From Flavobacteriia bacterium (GTDB lineage Bacteria; Bacteroidota; Bacteroidia; Flavobacteriales; Flavobacteriaceae), in contig RFYP01000003.1 in the NCBI GenBank assembly GCA_009921175.1, positions 1-43,234 of the forward strand: 43,234 nucleotides of DNA, given 5' to 3'. The notes below the pieces were generated by a model. The model had not been told where the DNA came from, did not search any database, and saw only the letters and a list, made by a program, of their open reading frames with translations. This document shows positions 18,654-29,610 of the stretch, piece after piece (positions within the stretch are counted from its first letter, which is position 1; each line of letters opens with the position of its first letter). The position numbers and the translations under genes are program-made.

Positions 18654-19330
18654 TGCGGCTACTCGTCACCAAAAATATTGCTCAAAACTTCCGGACACGC
18701 ATACTTGCTTTGGGTTATAGCGTGGTCGAATACCCATTGATTCGCAAATTCCCTTTGAACTATACGCCAAAAAACAATTTTAGCCATTGGATTTTCACCA
18801 GTTCCTATGCTGCTCAATTGGTCTTGGAACACGACATATTAAAAACCCAATTATCGGATAAATCTATTTTTTGTGTGGGTAAAAAGACAGCAGCACTTTT
18901 TTCAGAAAATGGCCAAAAAGTGATCAAAATTGCGCAAAATGCATCAGAATTGGCGCTTTTTATCGTAAAAAACCACAAAAACGACGCTTTTTCGTTTTTT
19001 TGCGGTAAGCAAAGAAGACCCGAAATCGAACAACTTTTGGGTCAAAATGCTTTTGCGTTAGACCTCCACGAACTGTACGACACCCTCTTGCAACCCCAGC
19101 AGTTTTCGCAATCGTTTGACGGGATCTTATTTTACAGCCCATCAGCCGTGCGTAGCTTTGTAGAAAAAAACGCTTTTGGCCAAGCCACCGCTTTTTGTCT
19201 GGGAAGATCAACGGCCGAAGAAGCACAAAAATATACGGACAATATAAGCATAGCCAAAACACCTGAAGAAGCCTGCTTTTTAATAGAACTAAAAAAACAT
19301 TTCGATGCTCAAAAACGACCTCTTTCTTAG
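18653..19330 (+). CDS. hemD: Uroporphyrinogen-III synthase
   Basis: 225 aa between hemC and hem[32 protein letters not shown]. Assignment leans on synteny as well as weak motifs. Confidence 0.85.
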   Translation: MRLLVTKNIAQNFRTRILALGYSVVEYPLIRKFPLNYTPKNNFSHWIFTSSYAAQLVLEHDILKTQLSDKSIFCVGKKTAALFSENGQKVIKIAQNASELALFIVKNHKNDAFSFFCGKQRRPEIEQLLGQNAFALDLHELYDTLLQPQQFSQSFDGILFYSPSAVRSFVEKNAFGQATAFCLGRSTAEEAQKYTDNISIAKTPEEACFLIELKKHFDAQKRPLS

Positions 19331-20327
19331 AGCCCTCCAGGGGCAAACCGTCACCCGGCCTCCGGTGTGGATGATGCGCCAAGCGGGACGCTATCTACCC
19401 GATTTTATGCGACTCAAAGCCAAATATGACTTTTTTACCCGCTGCCAAACCCCCGAATTGGCCGCAGAAATTACGGTCATTCCCATCGATCAAATTGGGC
19501 CGGATGCCGCCATCCTTTTCAGCGACATCTTGGTTGTACTCCAAGCCATGGACATCCCCGTCGAGATGAAAGAGGGTGTTGGTCCTTGGATACCCAACCC
19601 TATTGCTACTGCCCAGGATGTAGACCGGGTAGTGGTTCCCGATGTCGAAGACCGACTTAATTACGTCCTACAGGCCATTACGCAATCTAAAGGCTTGCTA
19701 GACCAACGTGTACCGCTCATTGGTTTTGCAGGTTCGCCCTGGACTTTGCTTTGTTATGCAGTACAAGGCAGCGGTTCCAAAACTTTTGACAAAGCCAAAG
19801 CTTTTTGCTTTGCTCATCCCGAACTGGCCCACCGCTTGCTGCAAAAAATCACCGATACGACCATAGCCTACCTAAAGGCCAAGGTTAGGATGGGGGTTGA
19901 TGCCGTGCAATTGTTTGATTCTTGGGGAGGGCTTTTGGCACCCGAAGACTACCAAACCTTTTCTTGGCAATACCTTCAGCAAATTGTTTCGGCCCTCCAC
20001 ACCGAAATCCCGGTGATTGTCTTTGGCAAAGGCTGTTGGTTTGCCCTGAGAGAAATGAGTCAGTCAGGAGCTGCGGCGTTGGGTATCGACTGGACTTGTT
20101 CGGCGCAAAATGCCCGTTACCTCAGTGGGGGAGCCATCACCTTACAAGGCAATTACGACCCGGCAAAACTTCTTTCACCTATATCACAGATCAAAAAAGA
20201 CGTGCATCAAATGATTAATGCCTTTGGAAAAGACCGCTATATTGTCAACCTAGGTCACGGCATTCTACCCAATATCCCGGTAGATCACGCACAAGCCTTT
20301 GTCGATGCAGTAAAAGAATACTACTAA
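19305..20327 (+). CDS. hemE: Uroporphyrinogen decarboxylase
   Basis: [57 protein letters not shown]. Confidence 0.97.
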   Translation: MLKNDLFLRALQGQTVTRPPVWMMRQAGRYLPDFMRLKAKYDFFTRCQTPELAAEITVIPIDQIGPDAAILFSDILVVLQAMDIPVEMKEGVGPWIPNPIATAQDVDRVVVPDVEDRLNYVLQAITQSKGLLDQRVPLIGFAGSPWTLLCYAVQGSGSKTFDKAKAFCFAHPELAHRLLQKITDTTIAYLKAKVRMGVDAVQLFDSWGGLLAPEDYQTFSWQYLQQIVSALHTEIPVIVFGKGCWFALREMSQSGAAALGIDWTCSAQNARYLSGGAITLQGNYDPAKLLSPISQIKKDVHQMINAFGKDRYIVNLGHGILPNIPVDHAQAFVDAVKEYY

Positions 20328-20344
20328 TCCCCAAAAACCTTTTG

Positions 20345-21247
20345 ATGAAAACGTCTTTTTACAATTACATCCAACAACTTCAAGACCGGATTACGTCTAC
20401 ACTAGAGGAACTCGATGGAAAAGCAAAATTTCAGGAGGATCTTTGGAGCCGCCCCGAGGGCGGTGGGGGTCGAACCCGTGTCATCGAAAATGGAGCCATT
20501 TTTGAAAAAGGAGGCGTTAATATTTCGGCAGTACACGGACCCCTACCAGAGAGTATGCAAGCCTATTTTAAGGTTCAGGAGTCTCAATTTTATGCCTGTG
20601 GTATCAGTTTGGTCTTACACCCCCAAAATCCGTTGGTCCCCACAGTGCATGCAAACTTTAGGTATTTTGAACTCTACGATCTGCAGCATCAACTGCAAGA
20701 TCAATGGTTTGGAGGAGGGTTAGATTTAACCCCCTATTATTTGTTTGATGAAGACGTCCAACACTTTCACCGGGTTTGCAAAGCCGCCTGTGACCCTCAC
20801 GATCCACTTTTTTATTCGACCTATAAAAAGCGTTGTGACAGCTATTTTTGGAACAGCCACCGCCAAGAAGCACGCGGTGTAGGTGGATTGTTTTTTGATT
20901 ATTTACGGCCGACAGATTCAATCACAGCCGCCCAGCGCTATGGCTTTACGACTGCTGTTGGCGATGCTTTTTTGGAGGCTTATGCTCCCCTAGTCCAAAA
21001 ACGAAAAGACCAAAAATTTACCGACCACCAACGCCACTGGCAAGAAATTAGACGAGGGCGTTATGTAGAGTTTAATCTCATTCATGACAAAGGGACCCTT
21101 TTTGGTCTTAAAACTAACGGACGCATCGAAAGTATATTGATGAGCCTTCCTCCCAAAGTGCAATGGGTATATGACCATCATCCCCAAGATGGATCTGAAG
21201 AAGCGCGTTTGATTGAGGTATTAAAAAATCCTAAAGATTGGATTTGA
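20345..21247 (+). CDS. hemF: Oxygen-dependent coproporphyrinogen III oxidase
   Basis: GGGGRTRVIENGAIFEKGGVNISAVHG; WFGGGLDLTPYYLF; GRYVEFNLIHDKGTLFGLKTNGRIESILMSLPP. Confidence 0.97.
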   Translation: MKTSFYNYIQQLQDRITSTLEELDGKAKFQEDLWSRPEGGGGRTRVIENGAIFEKGGVNISAVHGPLPESMQAYFKVQESQFYACGISLVLHPQNPLVPTVHANFRYFELYDLQHQLQDQWFGGGLDLTPYYLFDEDVQHFHRVCKAACDPHDPLFYSTYKKRCDSYFWNSHRQEARGVGGLFFDYLRPTDSITAAQRYGFTTAVGDAFLEAYAPLVQKRKDQKFTDHQRHWQEIRRGRYVEFNLIHDKGTLFGLKTNGRIESILMSLPPKVQWVYDHHPQDGSEEARLIEVLKNPKDWI

Positions 21248-21287
21248 TGTTTTTTTAATGGCTAATTTCGCTATAAAGTAATTTCCG

Positions 21288-22607
21288 ATGGATGCTACCT
21301 CGATTCTGATTGTTTTTTCGCTGCTGGTGGTCTTTTCCTACCTCTTCGACTCTTTTGCACGTAAAACAAAATTTCCTTCGGTCATTCTATTGATGCTAAC
21401 CGGAATCATTACACGGGCCGTACTGGATCTCTATGGTTTTTCGCCTTGGGGAATCTTGGACGATTTGATCAATGTATTGGGTACCGTGGGTCTTATTTTA
21501 ATTGTCTTGGAAGGCGCTTTAGAACTTGAGATTTCCAAAGAAAAAATGGGTGTCATGCTCAGTGGTTTTGCAGCGGCCTTTGTGTTGTTGTTGGCCAATA
21601 TTTATATCCTAACCCAATTGTTGACCCTCTTTTTTGAAATTCCCTACGAGGCTGCTGTGCTTCATGCCATCCCGCTATCGATCATCAGTAGTGCTGTGGC
21701 TATCCCTTCGGCTTCGGGTTATGATACCAAACGCAAAGAGTTTGTGGTGTACGAATCTACCTTTTCAGACATTTTAGGTATTTTAATTTTTAGTTATGCC
21801 ATACGACAATTTGAAAGTCAGGCGGCATTGGTCGAGGTTGCTTCTTTGACCAATTTGGGGCTTCAGTTGTTGGGTATTGTCGTTATTTCGGTGGGCATCA
21901 CCTTTGTGCTCTTTCAACTGATTAAAAGCATCGTACATCCGGTGAAGTTTTTTTTGTTGTTGGCCCTATTGGTATTGGTCTATGCCATCGGAAAATACCT
22001 TCACTTACCGGCTTTGGTCACCATCTTTATTTTTGGATTGATTTTAAGCAATAGCAAAAATGTTTTACCAGCCTTTTTACTCAAGGGGGTCAAACCCGAA
22101 AAGCTGGAAGAAGAACTCAAATCCTTTCATATACTGACAGCCGAATCGACTTTTTTGGCACGTACCTTCTTCTTTTTGTTTTTTGGTTTTTCCATCACTC
22201 TTGGAAACCTAAGCGACCCTAACGCCTATTTCTATGGCGTGGTCATTGTCGGGGTTATGCTTTTGGCGCGCTACCTCTATATGGCCGTTACAACACTAAA
22301 AATCAATCCCGGTAGCCTGACCTATCATGCGCCCCGAGGCTTAATTAGCATCTTGCTTTTTTTCCAAATCAAAGAACTAGACAACCCACTTTTTCAGAGC
22401 GAACAAATCGACCAAAATTTATTACTCATAGTCATCATTTTATCGATTGCTGTTTTGTTGGCAGGCACCCTTAAAAAACCTACCCAGCAATTGACCACCA
22501 CCGAAAATGTAAAAGAAGATTTATCGGATGTTGACATTACGATTCCCAACTTTGATGCACAAAATGAGGACGATAACGCAGACAACGAAAAAACCCTAAT
22601 TGACTAA
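21288..22607 (+). CDS. Cation:proton antiporter (NhaP/CPA-type), acidic C-terminal tail
   Basis: 439 aa, about 12 TM; FPSVILLMLTGIITR, SSAVAIPSASGYD; hydrophilic tail DLSDVDITIPNFDAQNEDDNADNEK. Confidence 0.85.
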   Translation: MDATSILIVFSLLVVFSYLFDSFARKTKFPSVILLMLTGIITRAVLDLYGFSPWGILDDLINVLGTVGLILIVLEGALELEISKEKMGVMLSGFAAAFVLLLANIYILTQLLTLFFEIPYEAAVLHAIPLSIISSAVAIPSASGYDTKRKEFVVYESTFSDILGILIFSYAIRQFESQAALVEVASLTNLGLQLLGIVVISVGITFVLFQLIKSIVHPVKFFLLLALLVLVYAIGKYLHLPALVTIFIFGLILSNSKNVLPAFLLKGVKPEKLEEELKSFHILTAESTFLARTFFFLFFGFSITLGNLSDPNAYFYGVVIVGVMLLARYLYMAVTTLKINPGSLTYHAPRGLISILLFFQIKELDNPLFQSEQIDQNLLLIVIILSIAVLLAGTLKKPTQQLTTTENVKEDLSDVDITIPNFDAQNEDDNADNEKTLID

Positions 22608-22612
22608 GATTC

Positions 22613-23590
22613 ATGTATCCTTTACAAAGAAATAGACGATTGAGAAGCAGTGCATCGATACGTGCACTGGTACAGGAACACAAACTCTCTTCTAACGATT
22701 TTATCGCGCCTATTTTTGTGGAAAGCGGACAGGGAAAACAAACAGAGATTGCTTCTATGCCGGGGTATTTCCGCTATAGTTTGGACCAATTGCCTGACGA
22801 AATCACTACCCTTTGGTCTTTGGGGATCAAAGGAGTATTGGTCTTTGTCAAGGAAGAAGATCACCTTAAAGACAATAAAGGAACCGCCGCCCTAAACCCT
22901 AAGGGATTGATGCAAAATGCCATTAAGACCATCAAAAATACGGTGCCCGAAATGGTGGTCTTTACCGATGTAGCTCTTGATCCCTACTCCTCTTATGGCC
23001 ATGACGGCATCGTCGAAAAAAATCAGATACTTAACGACCCTACGGTAGAGGTTTTGGCCCACATGGCGGCCTCCCATATCGAAGCAGGTGCCGATGGAGT
23101 AGCCCCCAGTGACATGATGGACGGCCGGGTACTTAAAATCAGGGAATGTTTTGAAAGCAACGGCTGGACCAACGCCCTTATCATGAGCTACAGCGCCAAA
23201 TACGCCTCTTCCTTTTATAGCCCCTTTAGGGATGCCTTGGATTCTGCACCGGGCTTTGGTGACAAAAAAACCTATCAAATGGACAGTGCCAACAAGCAAG
23301 AGGCCTTGACCGAAACCCTCCGAGATCTTGAAGAAGGCGCCGACATCATTATGGTCAAACCGGGGCTTCCCTATTTGGACATTGTACATTATTTGGCACA
23401 ACAGATTCAGGCTCCCATCGCCGTGTATCAAGTAAGCGGTGAATACGCCATGCTCAAAGCCGCTGCTCAACAAGGTTGGCTAGACTATGATGCCGTGATG
23501 CTTGAACAACTTTTGGCCTTTAAACGGGCCGGTGCAGCCCTCATTGCTACCTACCATGCCAAAGAAGCTTGCCGATTGATTAATCACTAA
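22613..23590 (+). CDS. hemB: Porphobilinogen synthase (delta-aminolevulinic acid dehydratase)
   Basis: TDVALDPYSSYGHDGIV; GADGVAPSDMMDGRV; MSYSAKYASSFYSPFRDA; MVKPGLPYLDIV; YQVSGEYAM. Confidence 0.97.
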   Translation: MYPLQRNRRLRSSASIRALVQEHKLSSNDFIAPIFVESGQGKQTEIASMPGYFRYSLDQLPDEITTLWSLGIKGVLVFVKEEDHLKDNKGTAALNPKGLMQNAIKTIKNTVPEMVVFTDVALDPYSSYGHDGIVEKNQILNDPTVEVLAHMAASHIEAGADGVAPSDMMDGRVLKIRECFESNGWTNALIMSYSAKYASSFYSPFRDALDSAPGFGDKKTYQMDSANKQEALTETLRDLEEGADIIMVKPGLPYLDIVHYLAQQIQAPIAVYQVSGEYAMLKAAAQQGWLDYDAVMLEQLLAFKRAGAALIATYHAKEACRLINH

Positions 23591-23647
23591 AGTTTTGTCG
23601 CTTTTTTTGTATTTTGTTGAATCTTTACACGAAAGGATTTTTACAAA

Positions 23648-24124
23648 ATGAGCGCTACATTTACCTATGAAAGCCCCATTGGAAAGCTACTTATTACACT
23701 GTCAGACAGTGGTATAAAGCAAATAAAATTCGTAGAAGACGAAACAAACGGCTTAGAAATAGTAGCCCATCCATCACATGAAATAGTTAAACAAATACAG
23801 GAGTATTTTGACCTGAAACGAACGGCATTTACCCTTCCATTGGACCTCCAGGGCACGGTATTTCAAAAAAAGGTATGGCAGGCCCTGTTGGCTATTCCCT
23901 TTGGCACCACCCTTTCTTATCTCAAAGTGGCACAAAAATTGGGAAATCCCAAAAAAGTACGTGCTGTAGCTGCCGCTATTGCCAAAAATCCTGTTTTGAT
24001 TCTAGTTCCCTGTCATCGGGTTATTGGGAGTGACGCCAAATTGGTCGGCTATTCGGGTGGACTCCAACGAAAGCAGGCTTTACTGAAATTAGAAGGGTTT
24101 CAATTTCAAAATTCACTATTTTAG
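23648..24124 (+). CDS. Methylated-DNA--[protein]-cysteine S-methyltransferase
   Basis: Active-site motif LVPCHRVIGSD; IPFGTTLSYLKVAQKLGNPKKVRAVAAA. Confidence 0.95.
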   Translation: MSATFTYESPIGKLLITLSDSGIKQIKFVEDETNGLEIVAHPSHEIVKQIQEYFDLKRTAFTLPLDLQGTVFQKKVWQALLAIPFGTTLSYLKVAQKLGNPKKVRAVAAAIAKNPVLILVPCHRVIGSDAKLVGYSGGLQRKQALLKLEGFQFQNSLF

Positions 24125-24138
24125 AAAAAAAATAGGCC

Positions 24139-25296
24139 GTGAAAAAAATTGTGAAAATTATAGGAGGGCTTGTTCTTCTGCTCATTGTTGGACTGTATGC
24201 AACCCGAAAAGATTATTTGCTCAAGGGTGTACGCAACATCTACCTTCGAGGCCATAAAACCGCTTTTTTGGCCGATTATAAGTATTTTGAAAACGACACC
24301 GTTTTTAAAAGTACTGATCCACAACCGTGGCCCAAACACCCGGCCTATAATACCGGATCAGTAGCTGAAAGCCTCGAAGACTACCATCAAAAAACCAAGA
24401 CCGTAGCCTTTGTTGTCATCCAAAACGACAGTGTCCTGTACGAAAAATACTACGAAAACTATGGGCCCGATGCACGTAGCAACTCCTTTTCAATGGTCAA
24501 GAGTATGGTTTCTGCAGCCTTGGGAAAAGCCATCATGGAAGGGGCTATAGAGAGTTTGGATCAACCTGTGATTGATTTTATACCCGAGCTTAAAGGGCCC
24601 TATGCCCAGGAGGTGACCGTCGGAAACCTATCGGCTATGGCTTCGGGACAAAAATGGGACGAGGCCTATTATTCGCCCTTTTCGGTGACAGCCGCCGCCT
24701 ATTTTGTCGACGACCTACCTCAACTCATCCTAGACCAACCCATCGACAGCCCGCCCAATCAAGGGTTTAAATACCTCAGTGGTACCACCCAACTCTTGGG
24801 AATGGTCATCGAAAAAGCAACCGGTCAAAAATTGGCCCAGTATATGACCGAAAAATTTTGGCAGCCTCTCGGGGCCGAACACGATGCCTATTGGCAGGTC
24901 GATAGTTCAGCACAGGGCAACGTCAAAGCCTATTGTTGTTTTGCAAGCAATGCCCTGGATTTTGCCCGTTTTGGCAAGCTCTACAAAGACTTTGGCCGTT
25001 GGGGAACTACCCAGGTTTTGGACTCTACCTTTGTGGCAAAATCCCTTAGCCCAATTTACCCAAACGACCCGGAATATGGCTATGGCTGGTGGCTCGATCA
25101 TTATAAGGAACAGCCCGTTTTTATGATGCGTGGACATCTGGGTCAGTATGTGATTGTCCTGCCTGAGCAAAACACGATTGTCGTTCGATTGGGACATCTT
25201 AAGGGAGACGCCATCCCCGAAAATCCTTTTACGGAAGACATCTATGTCTATATCGATGCAGCACTAGAACTTGTCAATAATGTTGCACAAAATTGA
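24139..25296 (+). CDS. Serine hydrolase, beta-lactamase family (class C-like)
   Basis: SMVK (SxxK) motif, N-terminal TM, GTG start at 24139, HLGQ motif near the C-terminus. Confidence 0.87.
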   Translation: MKKIVKIIGGLVLLLIVGLYATRKDYLLKGVRNIYLRGHKTAFLADYKYFENDTVFKSTDPQPWPKHPAYNTGSVAESLEDYHQKTKTVAFVVIQNDSVLYEKYYENYGPDARSNSFSMVKSMVSAALGKAIMEGAIESLDQPVIDFIPELKGPYAQEVTVGNLSAMASGQKWDEAYYSPFSVTAAAYFVDDLPQLILDQPIDSPPNQGFKYLSGTTQLLGMVIEKATGQKLAQYMTEKFWQPLGAEHDAYWQVDSSAQGNVKAYCCFASNALDFARFGKLYKDFGRWGTTQVLDSTFVAKSLSPIYPNDPEYGYGWWLDHYKEQPVFMMRGHLGQYVIVLPEQNTIVVRLGHLKGDAIPENPFTEDIYVYIDAALELVNNVAQN

Positions 25297-25993
25297 CCGG
25301 TCAAACGTTCTTTTTCTCGATATAGAAACAGTTCCCGAAACTTACGAACACCATCAGCTCAGCGAGGAAACCCAACTCCTTTGGGAAGAAAAAACACGGT
25401 ATCAGCGACAAGACGAATCCCCCGAAGATTTTTATCGAAAAGCCGGGATCTGGGCCGAGTTTGGAAAAATCATTTGTATTTCGGTGGGGTATTTTGTCCC
25501 GGGGAAGCGCGATACCCAATTTAGAATCAAAAGTTTTACCGGTCAAGAAGCCGACCTTTTAAAGGAATTTAAAAGCCTGTTGCAACAACATTTTAATAAA
25601 AAAAACCAACGCCTCTGCGCCCATAACGGCAAGGAATTTGATTTTCCGTATATCGCACGGCGCATGCTCAAACATCAAATTGAGTTGCCGGATCAACTTC
25701 AACTTTTTGACAAAAAGCCCTGGGAAATTCCTCACCTAGACACCCTACAACTTTGGCGGTTTGGCGATTACAAACACTATACATCGCTCAAACTGATGGC
25801 GCATGTATTAAACATCCCTTCACCCAAAGACGATATAGACGGCAGCCAAGTCAGTAAAATCTATTATGAAGACCAAAACCTAGAACGTATCGTTGAGTAT
25901 TGTGAGAAAGATACCCTTACCGTTGCCCAGCTTTTTTTGCGCCTTAGAAATGAGCCCCTGATTGAAACACACCAAATCCATTTTTCTCCATGA
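25280..25993 (+). CDS. Predicted PolB-like 3'-5' exonuclease
   Basis: NVLFLDIETVPE, LCAHNGKEFDFPYIARRML, YCEKDTLTVAQLFLRL (DEDD-type). Start taken at 25280. Confidence 0.85.
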   Translation: MLHKIDRSNVLFLDIETVPETYEHHQLSEETQLLWEEKTRYQRQDESPEDFYRKAGIWAEFGKIICISVGYFVPGKRDTQFRIKSFTGQEADLLKEFKSLLQQHFNKKNQRLCAHNGKEFDFPYIARRMLKHQIELPDQLQLFDKKPWEIPHLDTLQLWRFGDYKHYTSLKLMAHVLNIPSPKDDIDGSQVSKIYYEDQNLERIVEYCEKDTLTVAQLFLRLRNEPLIETHQIHFSP

Positions 25994-27669
25994 AAATAAC
26001 CACCCTTCTCGAAGTCAAAGGCCTCAGCCTTAAAATCGACACAGAAACGGTGGTCAAGTCCATTGATTTTGAAGTGCCCCAAAACCAAATCACCGCCCTG
26101 GTGGGTGCTTCGGGCAGCGGTAAATCACTCACCGCCTTAAGCCTGATGAATATCCAACCTAAGGTGGTGCAAATTCAATGTGAAAAACTCCTGTTTGACG
26201 GAGATAATTTGTTACTCAAAACCCCAAAAGAATGGGAATCCATACGCGGCAATACCCTAGGCATGATTTTTCAAGAGCCACAATCCAGCCTCAACCCCAG
26301 TATGCCCTGTGGCCGACAGGTTAAAGAAGCGCTATTGCAACACCAAACCCTAACTGACAAAGCGGCTAAAGAACAGGTGATTCAGGCCTTTGAAAAAGTA
26401 CAACTCCCTGACCCCGAACGTATCTACACGGCCTATCCGCATCAAATCAGTGGAGGTCAAAAACAGCGTGTGATGATTGCCATGGCGCTGATCAACAACC
26501 CCAAATTATTGATTGCCGACGAACCCACTACAGCCTTGGACGTCACCGTTCAAAAAGAAATTATCGCGCTGCTTAAAAAACTTCAGCAACAACACCGGAT
26601 GAGTGTCTTGTTTATCTCACATGATTTGGAGCTCGTTCGGGTTTTTGCCGATAGGGTATTGGTCATGCAAGACGGTGAAATAGTCGAATCAGGTGCGTGT
26701 GAATCTGTGTTCAACAACCCAAAACACCCCTATACCCAGGGGCTAATCAACGCAAGGCCACCGACCAACAAGCGGCCCGAACGGCTACCGACAATCCATG
26801 ACTTTATCCATAAAACGGTACCGACCAAAAATAGCACAAAAGCACAACGACAAAAGCGGCATCAGGCACTCTATGCACAACCACCATTGCTAGATGTAAA
26901 AGAAGTAGAAAAACGCTATGTATTGGAAGCCCCTTTTTGGAAGAAAAAACCCACCCTACAAGCGGTCAAACCCATGAGCTTTGCACTCTACCCCGGGGAA
27001 ACACTCGGGCTCGTGGGGGAGTCGGGCTGCGGAAAATCGACCCTTGCCCGTGCACTGCTCTTTCTAGACCCACCCAGTTCGGGAACCATTTTGTTCGAGG
27101 GGCAAGCACTCCATGAACTCGAAAAAAAGGAGGTCAAATCACTGCGGAAAAAAATTCAATACATTTTTCAAGACCCTTTTAGTGCGCTGCACCCCCTTAA
27201 AAAAATTGGCCCCGCCATCGAAGAAGTAATCCGTTGGCATTTTGCCCAAAAAACATCGATGGAAATACGCAATCGGTCGTTTGAACTTCTGGAACAGGTA
27301 GGCTTGACCGAGGCCTTTCACCAACGCTATCCCCATGAAATGTCGGGAGGGCAACGCCAACGCGCTGTAATTGCCCGAGCACTGGCCACCGAACCCCTAT
27401 TGATCATTTGTGATGAGGCTGTCGCCGCCCTGGATATTTCGGTCCAAGCGCAGGTCATCAACCTGCTCAAACGCCTTCAAAAAGAATTGGGCATTGCCTA
27501 TTTATTTATTTCACACGATTTAAGCGTAGTCAAGTACCTTGCAGACCGCATCATGGTCATGAACCAAGGCAAATTGGAAGAACTCCAAGAAGCCGATGCC
27601 CTATATGCTAAACCTCAAAAAGCCTACACCAAAAAACTTATCGCTGCACGACCATCAAAGAGCGACTAA
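25990..27669 (+). CDS. Oligopeptide/dipeptide-type ABC transporter, two fused ATPase domains (YejF-like)
   Basis: Two Walker A motifs ([16 protein letters not shown]) and two signatures ([16 protein letters not shown]); HPYTQGL linker. Confidence 0.93.
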   Translation: MKITTLLEVKGLSLKIDTETVVKSIDFEVPQNQITALVGASGSGKSLTALSLMNIQPKVVQIQCEKLLFDGDNLLLKTPKEWESIRGNTLGMIFQEPQSSLNPSMPCGRQVKEALLQHQTLTDKAAKEQVIQAFEKVQLPDPERIYTAYPHQISGGQKQRVMIAMALINNPKLLIADEPTTALDVTVQKEIIALLKKLQQQHRMSVLFISHDLELVRVFADRVLVMQDGEIVESGACESVFNNPKHPYTQGLINARPPTNKRPERLPTIHDFIHKTVPTKNSTKAQRQKRHQALYAQPPLLDVKEVEKRYVLEAPFWKKKPTLQAVKPMSFALYPGETLGLVGESGCGKSTLARALLFLDPPSSGTILFEGQALHELEKKEVKSLRKKIQYIFQDPFSALHPLKKIGPAIEEVIRWHFAQKTSMEIRNRSFELLEQVGLTEAFHQRYPHEMSGGQRQRAVIARALATEPLLIICDEAVAALDISVQAQVINLLKRLQKELGIAYLFISHDLSVVKYLADRIMVMNQGKLEELQEADALYAKPQKAYTKKLIAARPSKSD

Positions 27670-27670
27670 A

Positions 27671-28711
27671 TTAGACAGCCGGGTTGGGAATTTGGTTGTG
27701 AATCTTATCAATCTCCTGCAATACCTGTTCTGAAAGTGTGTACTGGTAGGCATCAATGTTTTCTTTGAGCTGCTCCAAGTTTGTCGCGCCGATAATATTA
27801 CTGGTCACAAAAGAACGGCTCTTGACAAAAGCCAAGGCTAAGGCCGTTAGACTCAGTCCATGATCTTCTGCTAGTTGAAGATAGTATGCAGTGGCCTCAG
27901 CAGCTTGTGGGCTACTGTATCGGCTAAACCTGGGGAAAAGGGTCAATCGGGCCTTTTCGGGGAGCTTTCCACCCAAGTATTTTCCGGTCAACACACCAAA
28001 TCCAAGCGGAGAATAGGCCAGCAGGCCTACGGATTCACGGTGGCAAATTTCTGAAAGTCCGGTTTCAAATTCACGACAAAGCAGGGAATAGGCATTTTGT
28101 ATAGTAATCATCCGGGGCAGATTCGACCCGGCAGCATCCAAAAATCGCATCATCCCCCAGGGAGTCTCATTAGACACACCGATATGCCGTATTTTACCGC
28201 ATTTGATATTTTCTTCTAGGGCAGACAAAACCGCCTCAAAATTTTCGACCCAAGGATCGTTGGGGTCATACACAAATCCACGTTGTCCAAAACGATTGCT
28301 GTTGCGCTCGGGCCAATGCAATTGGTAAAGGTCGATATAGTCGGTTTTTAGGCGTTTTAAACTGTTGTTGATTGCTTCGTTGATATGCGCTTTGGAAAAA
28401 CTTAAGTTTTCACGTATGTGCTTGGTATAGTCTCCCGGGCCAGCGACTTTGGAGGCCAAAATCACTTGGTCTCGCTTTCCGGATTGTTGAAACCAATTCC
28501 CGATAATACGTTCGGTTTCGCCCTGAGTTTGGGCATTGGCCGGAACCGGGTAAAGCTCGGCGGTATCAAAAAAATTGACGCCTCGATCCAGCGCATAATC
28601 CATCTGTTCAAACCCTTCGGCTTGGGTGTTCTGGTTGCCAAAGGTCATAGTGCCCAAGCAAATCGAACTGACTTTAAGGTCAGTATGCGGTAAAAAAGTG
28701 TAATCCATCAA
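27671..28711 (-). CDS. Aldo/keto reductase (Tas-like)
   Basis: FFDTAELYPVPANAQTQGETERIIGNW; DYIDLYQLHWPER; IRHIGVSNETPWGMM. Confidence 0.93.
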   Translation of the reverse strand: MMDYTFLPHTDLKVSSICLGTMTFGNQNTQAEGFEQMDYALDRGVNFFDTAELYPVPANAQTQGETERIIGNWFQQSGKRDQVILASKVAGPGDYTKHIRENLSFSKAHINEAINNSLKRLKTDYIDLYQLHWPERNSNRFGQRGFVYDPNDPWVENFEAVLSALEENIKCGKIRHIGVSNETPWGMMRFLDAAGSNLPRMITIQNAYSLLCREFETGLSEICHRESVGLLAYSPLGFGVLTGKYLGGKLPEKARLTLFPRFSRYSSPQAAEATAYYLQLAEDHGLSLTALALAFVKSRSFVTSNIIGATNLEQLKENIDAYQYTLSEQVLQEIDKIHNQIPNPAV

Positions 28712-28712
28712 G

Positions 28713-29609
28713 CTAATCGTTGGTCTTTAGAAGTTGTGTAATTTCGTCCAATTGTGGGCTAAGTACGACTTCTATCCGTCGATTGGCAGCGCGACCTTCG
28801 GGGGTGGTATTGGGCCCTACCGGCAGGTATTCGCCCCGGCCCGCTGCAGTAAGATTTTGGGGTAATATTTGATCGTTTTCTAACAAGAGGTTAACGATAG
28901 AGGTGGCTCGTTTGGTGGACAAATCCCAGTTGCCTTTTAGTAGGCCTTTGCCGCTGTAGGGCACGTTGTCCGTATGGCCTTCGATCAAAATCGTGATGTC
29001 GGGGTTGTCGGCCAATACGGTTCCCAATTGCCGAACCGCTTCTTTGCCTGCCGTCCCGACAGTCCAACTACCCGACTCAAACAAGAGCTTGTTTTCCATA
29101 GACACATAGACTTTGCCGTTGCGTTGTTCGACCGTCAATCCCTTACCCTCAAAATTGAGCAATGCGTCCGAAAGGGCCTTTTTAAGGTTTTGCATACTTT
29201 GCTCCTGGGCATTGATCAAGTCTTCTAGCTCCGACAAGCGTTGTTCTCTTTGGGTGAGCTGTCCTTCCTTTTCGGCTATCTGCGCCAAAAGCTCTTGGTT
29301 TTCCGCTATACGGGCTTTTAATGCCGTATCGCTTTTATCAGCCAGGGCTTTGTAATCTTCCTCCAGCTGTGCGTGGACCGCTTGGAGGCTGTGCAAACTG
29401 TCTTGGGCCGATTGTGCTTCCAGGCTTTTTTGAGCCAATTGACTGGTCAACAAATCGGTGGATTGTAAAAGCGAATCATTGACCTTTTGCAGGGCGTTTA
29501 ATTCGGTTTTGGTGGTGGCATACCGAGTTTCTAAGGCGTTAAAAACCGAAGAGGAGACACAGCTTATTTGGCTTAAAGCGATCAAAAATAAAAGCGTGAT
29601 TTTTTTCAT
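28713..29609 (-). CDS. OmpA-family lipoprotein with coiled coil and peptidoglycan-binding domain
   Basis: Lipobox SQISC; long coiled coil; ILIEGHTDNVPYSGKG...LSTKRATSIVNLL; AAGRGEYLPVGPNTTPEGRAANRRIEVVLSP. Confidence 0.93.
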   Translation of the reverse strand: MKKITLLFLIALSQISCVSSSVFNALETRYATTKTELNALQKVNDSLLQSTDLLTSQLAQKSLEAQSAQDSLHSLQAVHAQLEEDYKALADKSDTALKARIAENQELLAQIAEKEGQLTQREQRLSELEDLINAQEQSMQNLKKALSDALLNFEGKGLTVEQRNGKVYVSMENKLLFESGSWTVGTAGKEAVRQLGTVLADNPDITILIEGHTDNVPYSGKGLLKGNWDLSTKRATSIVNLLLENDQILPQNLTAAGRGEYLPVGPNTTPEGRAANRRIEVVLSPQLDEITQLLKTND

Positions 29610-29610
29610 T

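Noticed and set aside
22892-23473. 193-aa minus-strand ORF
   Set aside because: Antisense to hemB, which has full family motifs; no promoter or recognisable domain seen for the shadow ORF.
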